A program made the position numbers and the translations under genes. Source: Phymorhynchus buccinoides (lineage: Eukaryota > Mollusca > Gastropoda > Neogastropoda > Raphitomidae). Taken from it: DNA of 64,000 bases. Below the pieces are notes generated by a model. It saw nothing but the letters and a program-made list of their open reading frames with translations. It had not been told where the DNA came from and did no database searches. Below are positions 60,639-64,000 of this stretch, piece after piece (the first letter of the stretch is position 1; every line of letters begins with the position of its first letter). Where the stretch lies: the NCBI GenBank assembly GCA_017654935.2, contig CM065690.1:6702016-6766015 (forward strand). Direction: 5' to 3'.

Positions 60639-61924
60639 TGTAACCGGCGCGTGATTGTTCAGTACTACTATGCATAATATTATAGCGTCATCTTGTGACT
60701 TGTCGACTGCTATAAACCAATCACAGGGTCTCGTTGTTTGAAAATGAAGGGGAAAATTTGAGTAGTGAGGAAAGTAGCCTACACAGACTCTCTCATAATA
60801 CCTCCAAAACCTGGCTGGAGCAACATTGCAGACTCAACCTCTCTCCCAGCCAGTCCTAATAGCCCAACTAGTGAGTATTATTGACGGCTGGTGATTGAGA
60901 TTTGTTTTTTTGGTAGATCATATTTTTGATCTAGATCCTATGTTCAATGATGAATAAGGAGTAGATATGTTATTGAAAAGAAGTGGTAAACATTCTGTTC
61001 TATTTATGTGCACTGATTATTTGTGTGTGTGTGTGTTTTTGACTTTAACTCTTTTGGTACCAGAACCGGATTTTATGCCTACTAACCCTTTTGTCTATTT
61101 TTAGTAGGAAGCCTGTGGGTTGCAATCTTGCACTTTATGATACCATTCCTTTCCAGGTGTTGGATGGAGAGTGATGTTGGCTTGATCACCTTTTATGTTT
61201 TACTGATCTCAGTTTGTTAACTGAAATTCAGATTATGTGTTCTTAGTGCTATTGTACAAGGGCAGCCTTCTAGCCGGTTGGGATCCACTAATTCCCTGCC
61301 GACTGAAGCCCCTTGTCTCTAAGCCATAGAGACCTACATCCACCTTCTCCTGTGATTATCAGCAGGGCATCGTGGGCAGGCAGATCATCCCTGACTCACA
61401 AGCACCAAGACGGGAATGCCGCCAAGACGCCCCGCACCCAGAATCCGCGAGGAGACCATGCCTGAACCGTGCCATCCCGCGACGCCGTAACCGGAACGAC
61501 TGGGAGCTGCTCTCACCTGACGAGCAAGCCCAGCCAACCCAGCACTCGCCGATCCCTACGGAGGAACTTCAGCACAGCCATGAGCTAAGTCACCACGACA
61601 GTGCCAAAGAACACTAACTGGAAACCAGGACACTAAGTGACCCTTCTCGCTTGGGGCTAACCTTCTAGAAAGACAAAAGTCTTGTAAATCATTTCGGATT
61701 TCATTGTGTTTTTTCATTCATATTTTGTTTTGGCGCCATTGAGCTGCTTTATTATTATTGTTGCATAATCTTATGCAGATTTTGTGAGTAAATAAAATAC
61801 AAGTGTCAAATAATTCTGAACCCTTTGGTCAGACTGATGAGAGTGGAAGTCTTGAAATTTCATGTAAAACCCTACTTCTCTCTGTCTGCCATTTAGAGCA
61901 AATCAACCACTTGTATTTCTTACA
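60639..61924 (+). mobile_element. Candidate long terminal repeat (about 1.29 kb)
   Basis: Begins TGTAACCGGCGCG and ends TTTCTTACA, so TGTAA/TTACA form 5-bp inverted ends. Inside, in order, are a TATA-like gctataaacc near 60708, a donor-like ctagtgagtatt at 60871, and a poly(A) signal aataaa near 61793. The base after the end starts atcatacgagccagaacccgggc, which could be a primer-binding region. No second LTR, gag or pol is in the window and no 5-bp target duplication is seen. An alternative is an ordinary promoter plus first exon. A 246-nt open frame (61372-61617) inside is Pro/Arg-rich and unassigned. Confidence 0.35.
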
Positions 61925-62335
61925 ATCATACGAGCCAGAACCCGGGCACAAATATAAATTTATTAGATGAAAAGGGGCCGGGAAAGTTGCTCACCTCCCA
62001 TACCCTAGAGAAGTGGGCTAAAGGCAAATTTTCTATTTGAAAATTTAACACACTAAAAGTCTTCCCTAGAGACTTAGCCTTTTAACCCATTACCTAGTCA
62101 CACATTTGATAACAGTAAAAGGGAAGCAAACCTTGTTAGTTGAGTAGTTGTAGGAACCTTTAAATCTTCTTCTTAGTAGACTATTTTGATTTTATGATGT
62201 AAAACATGCACCAAATTAGGAAAAGGGATTTTCTCTTCGTTTAGTTTTTCCGTCTTTCTTTTCTTTTTCTCCTTTCCCTTTTCCGCATTCAACTTGGTTA
62301 TAGGAAAAAACTTCAAAATGTTTTCTTATATAGTC
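61925..62335. other. No recognisable feature
   Basis: AT-rich, no gene or repeat that I can support. Confidence 0.4.
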
Positions 62336-62560
62336 GACTCCGCATAAGTCTACCTCAGATAATTCGACACTTCCGATTAATCAACCCTAAGGCTTGGTCC
62401 CGTCCACAAGCCTTCTTTCTCTCTGTAAAGTCACCTCGGATAATTCGACCTCGGATAAATCGACACTTCGGATAATTCGACCCTTAAAACGCAAACTCTC
62501 CTCGGATAAGCTGACCATCATCACAATCCCCCACCCCTTCTGTTAAAAAAATAAGGGTCG
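62336..62560. mobile_element. Tigger/pogo-type terminal repeat array
   Basis: Short units (ccgcataagtc, cctcagataattcgac, ctcggataattcgac, ctcggataaatcgac, ttcggataattcgac) in series, the standard terminal pattern of Tigger-like elements. Only one clear end is seen. Confidence 0.6.
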
Positions 62561-62869
62561 ATAAGTTATATGCCGAGTGTCCTGTACTTGTTCAGATGCC
62601 TTCCAATGACGTCAAGTTTAGTTTGACGTATTTGATGATGCAAACAGTTGTTCTAAAATTGTCTAAAAAAAAGGAAAGAAAACACAAATGCACAGATACA
62701 CACGCGCGCGCGCGTGCTCACACACGCACGCACGCACATACACACACACATGCCTACACTGAATTCCAGAAGAGGAACAAAGATAGAGAATTGGTCTGTT
62801 TGTCTTCTTTACGTATTGATTTGCCTTGTGTCTCTTATTTGCTTTTTTTTCCTTGTGAAATAATGTGAG

Positions 62870-63415
62870 GAAAAAAGTTCAACAAGTGCAACGCCGAGCG
62901 GCTGCAAAGTCCCCTCGCAGCATCGCCGAGCTGCTCCTAAATCGGAATGTGTCGGCTGTACACATACATAGAAACGCATCAAAACAGCACGTAACTGAAT
63001 AGTTTTTGATATATAGCCTTGGGGTTCGGACCCGTGATTTGAGCGCGCGATCATGCGCACACGCGCGCACAGAAAAATTCATGACAACTGTGTTATAGAC
63101 CATTCATCAAGAAATGTTGTGAAAAAAACTGCATTGAAATACAAGCAAAACTTCGCGAGATATTAGCGATTATGTGTTTGGGGGTTTGAACCCCGTAACT
63201 GGCGCGACCTTGACCTTAATGTAAAACTAAATACATCAGTGGATAGCTTGCATCTTGGCAAACTAGTATACCAAATTTGATGATGATAGACTGAATAGTT
63301 TTTGAGAAAAACGGACGAATAGCCGGACGGACGGAGGCACGCCGGACGGACGGACACCGGACGGACGGACGGACCAGACAAAAACAATAGCTCCCCGAAC
63401 CTTCGGCTCGGGGAC
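62870..63415 (-). mobile_element. Dispersed repeat with (GGAC)n and GC hairpin
   Basis: Contains gaatagtttttgatatatag and a second copy gaatagtttttgagaaaaac, then (ACGG)n/(GGAC)n at about 63315-63375, then a GC hairpin. The phrase ggttcggacccgtg / gtttgaaccccgta occurs twice. It looks like a SINE- or MITE-type repeat; the family is not named. Confidence 0.55.
63393..63413. other. Strong GC hairpin (CCCCGA...TCGGGG)
   Basis: ccccgaacc-ttcg-gctcgggg can fold with a UUCG-like tetraloop. It ends the (GGAC)n dispersed repeat, so it is probably part of that element rather than a transcription terminator. Confidence 0.7.
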
Positions 63416-63489
63416 TAGACTAGACTAGTAACTAGTTTTAAAAAAAAGAAAGATCGAGAATTGCAGGCCTAATTGAGGGCACTAGAGCT

Positions 63490-63565
63490 GGGTACCGGTA
63501 TGGATTTCTGCACCGGTATTATACCGGTATTTTGTCACAAATATATACCGGCTGCGTTGCTGGTG
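63490..63565. repeat. Clustered ACCGGT palindromes
   Basis: taccggta, caccggta, taccggta and taccggct occur within about 70 bp, after agagctggg. It looks like the terminal region of a DNA transposon (hAT-like), but the other end is not seen. Confidence 0.45.
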
Positions 63566-63689
63566 ATACATTTAACATGTTATGACACAGAAAAGAGCTG
63601 TCCCAGAAAGTCCAACAGATAGGTGTGGCTAATAAAGTTTGCCTACATGACTTCAATACACTCTCTGTCTTCCCTTCTTCCCCCTCCCT

Positions 63690-63890
63690 CCCTCTCCACC
63701 CCTCTCTCGATCTCTCTCTCTCTCTCTCTCCCTCTCTCTCTCTCTCTTGTAAGAATAGGCATTGCCTAAAATCTTCATCCTTGTTAAATAAATTTGTCAG
63801 TGTTCAGTGTTCACTCCATCTCTATCGATATCTCTCTAACGCATACACACGTACTTTTCTCCCCCCCCCCCCCCCCCCCCCCCCCAGAAG
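63690..63890. repeat. CT microsatellite and poly-C run
   Basis: (CT)n at about 63701-63746 and a run of about 25 C at 63860-63884. No gene to the window end. Confidence 0.85.
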
Positions 63891-64000
63891 GATGGTGGCA
63901 CATTCACAACGCAATGAACTAGCTTTGAGAATAATCAGATATGCATCGGGAGGATAAGGAATACAAAAGTATACTAATCTTAATTATGTACCTGAACAGA

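Noticed and set aside
61372..61617. 81-codon plus-strand ORF
   Set aside because: GC-rich Pro/Arg/Gln sequence inside a possible LTR, with no conserved features; left unassigned.

Overview
This is eukaryotic, repeat-rich DNA from an animal, most likely a marine invertebrate and plausibly a gastropod mollusc. That assignment is an inference from tRNA-derived SINEs, short (CCCTAA)n tracts, several MITE families, abundant CT/CA microsatellites and an intron-containing Ig-like receptor gene. There is no operon structure, and no tRNA or rRNA gene. Very little of the window is host protein-coding.

The dominant fact is architectural. Two runs of exactly 500 N (1250-1749 and 33501-34000) mark scaffold joins. 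The last 26.2 kb of the middle contig (7339-33500) and the first 26.5 kb of the right-hand contig (34001-60456) are the same locus, meeting exactly at the second gap. Suffix-equals-prefix at a fixed-size gap is the signature of an uncollapsed haplotype overlap (false duplication), so almost every feature occurs twice. I call 7339-33500 copy 1 and 34001-60456 copy 2 and treat them as alleles.

Layout of the locus, with copy 1 coordinates: two tRNA-type SINEs (7.6-8.7 kb); piggyBac-like, Tc1/pogo-like and composite MITEs (9.2-11.0 kb); a 31-bp minisatellite; a LINE 3' remnant; a two-exon type I membrane receptor (exons 14531-15422 and 17382-17824) with Ig-like ectodomain, one TM helix and a YYD-containing cytoplasmic tail; a ~1.3 kb in-frame minisatellite that begins inside the receptor's last codons; a CT-rich hairpin; a 5'-truncated APE-RT LINE flanked by ~320-bp direct repeats; a minus-strand degraded multidomain gene (DNVDH/GGFH module, FEN1/PIN-like module, CXC-type cysteine tail); CT/GT microsatellite fields; a short candidate terminal exon; and a polymorphic 32-bp VNTR. 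Left of the overlap (1-7338) there are MITEs, a 25-copy 31-bp minisatellite and short telomere-like repeats. Right of it (60457-64000) there is a possible long LTR, Tigger-like repeats and a (GGAC)n/hairpin dispersed repeat.

The best candidates for something undescribed are: (1) the receptor whose C-terminal tail grades into a length-multiple-of-3 (MTDSDI)n minisatellite after an apparent 2-nt loss; (2) the FEN1/PIN-like plus CXC gene family, here a pseudogene with shared stops; and (3) the LINE with LTR-like flanks that show allelic gene conversion.
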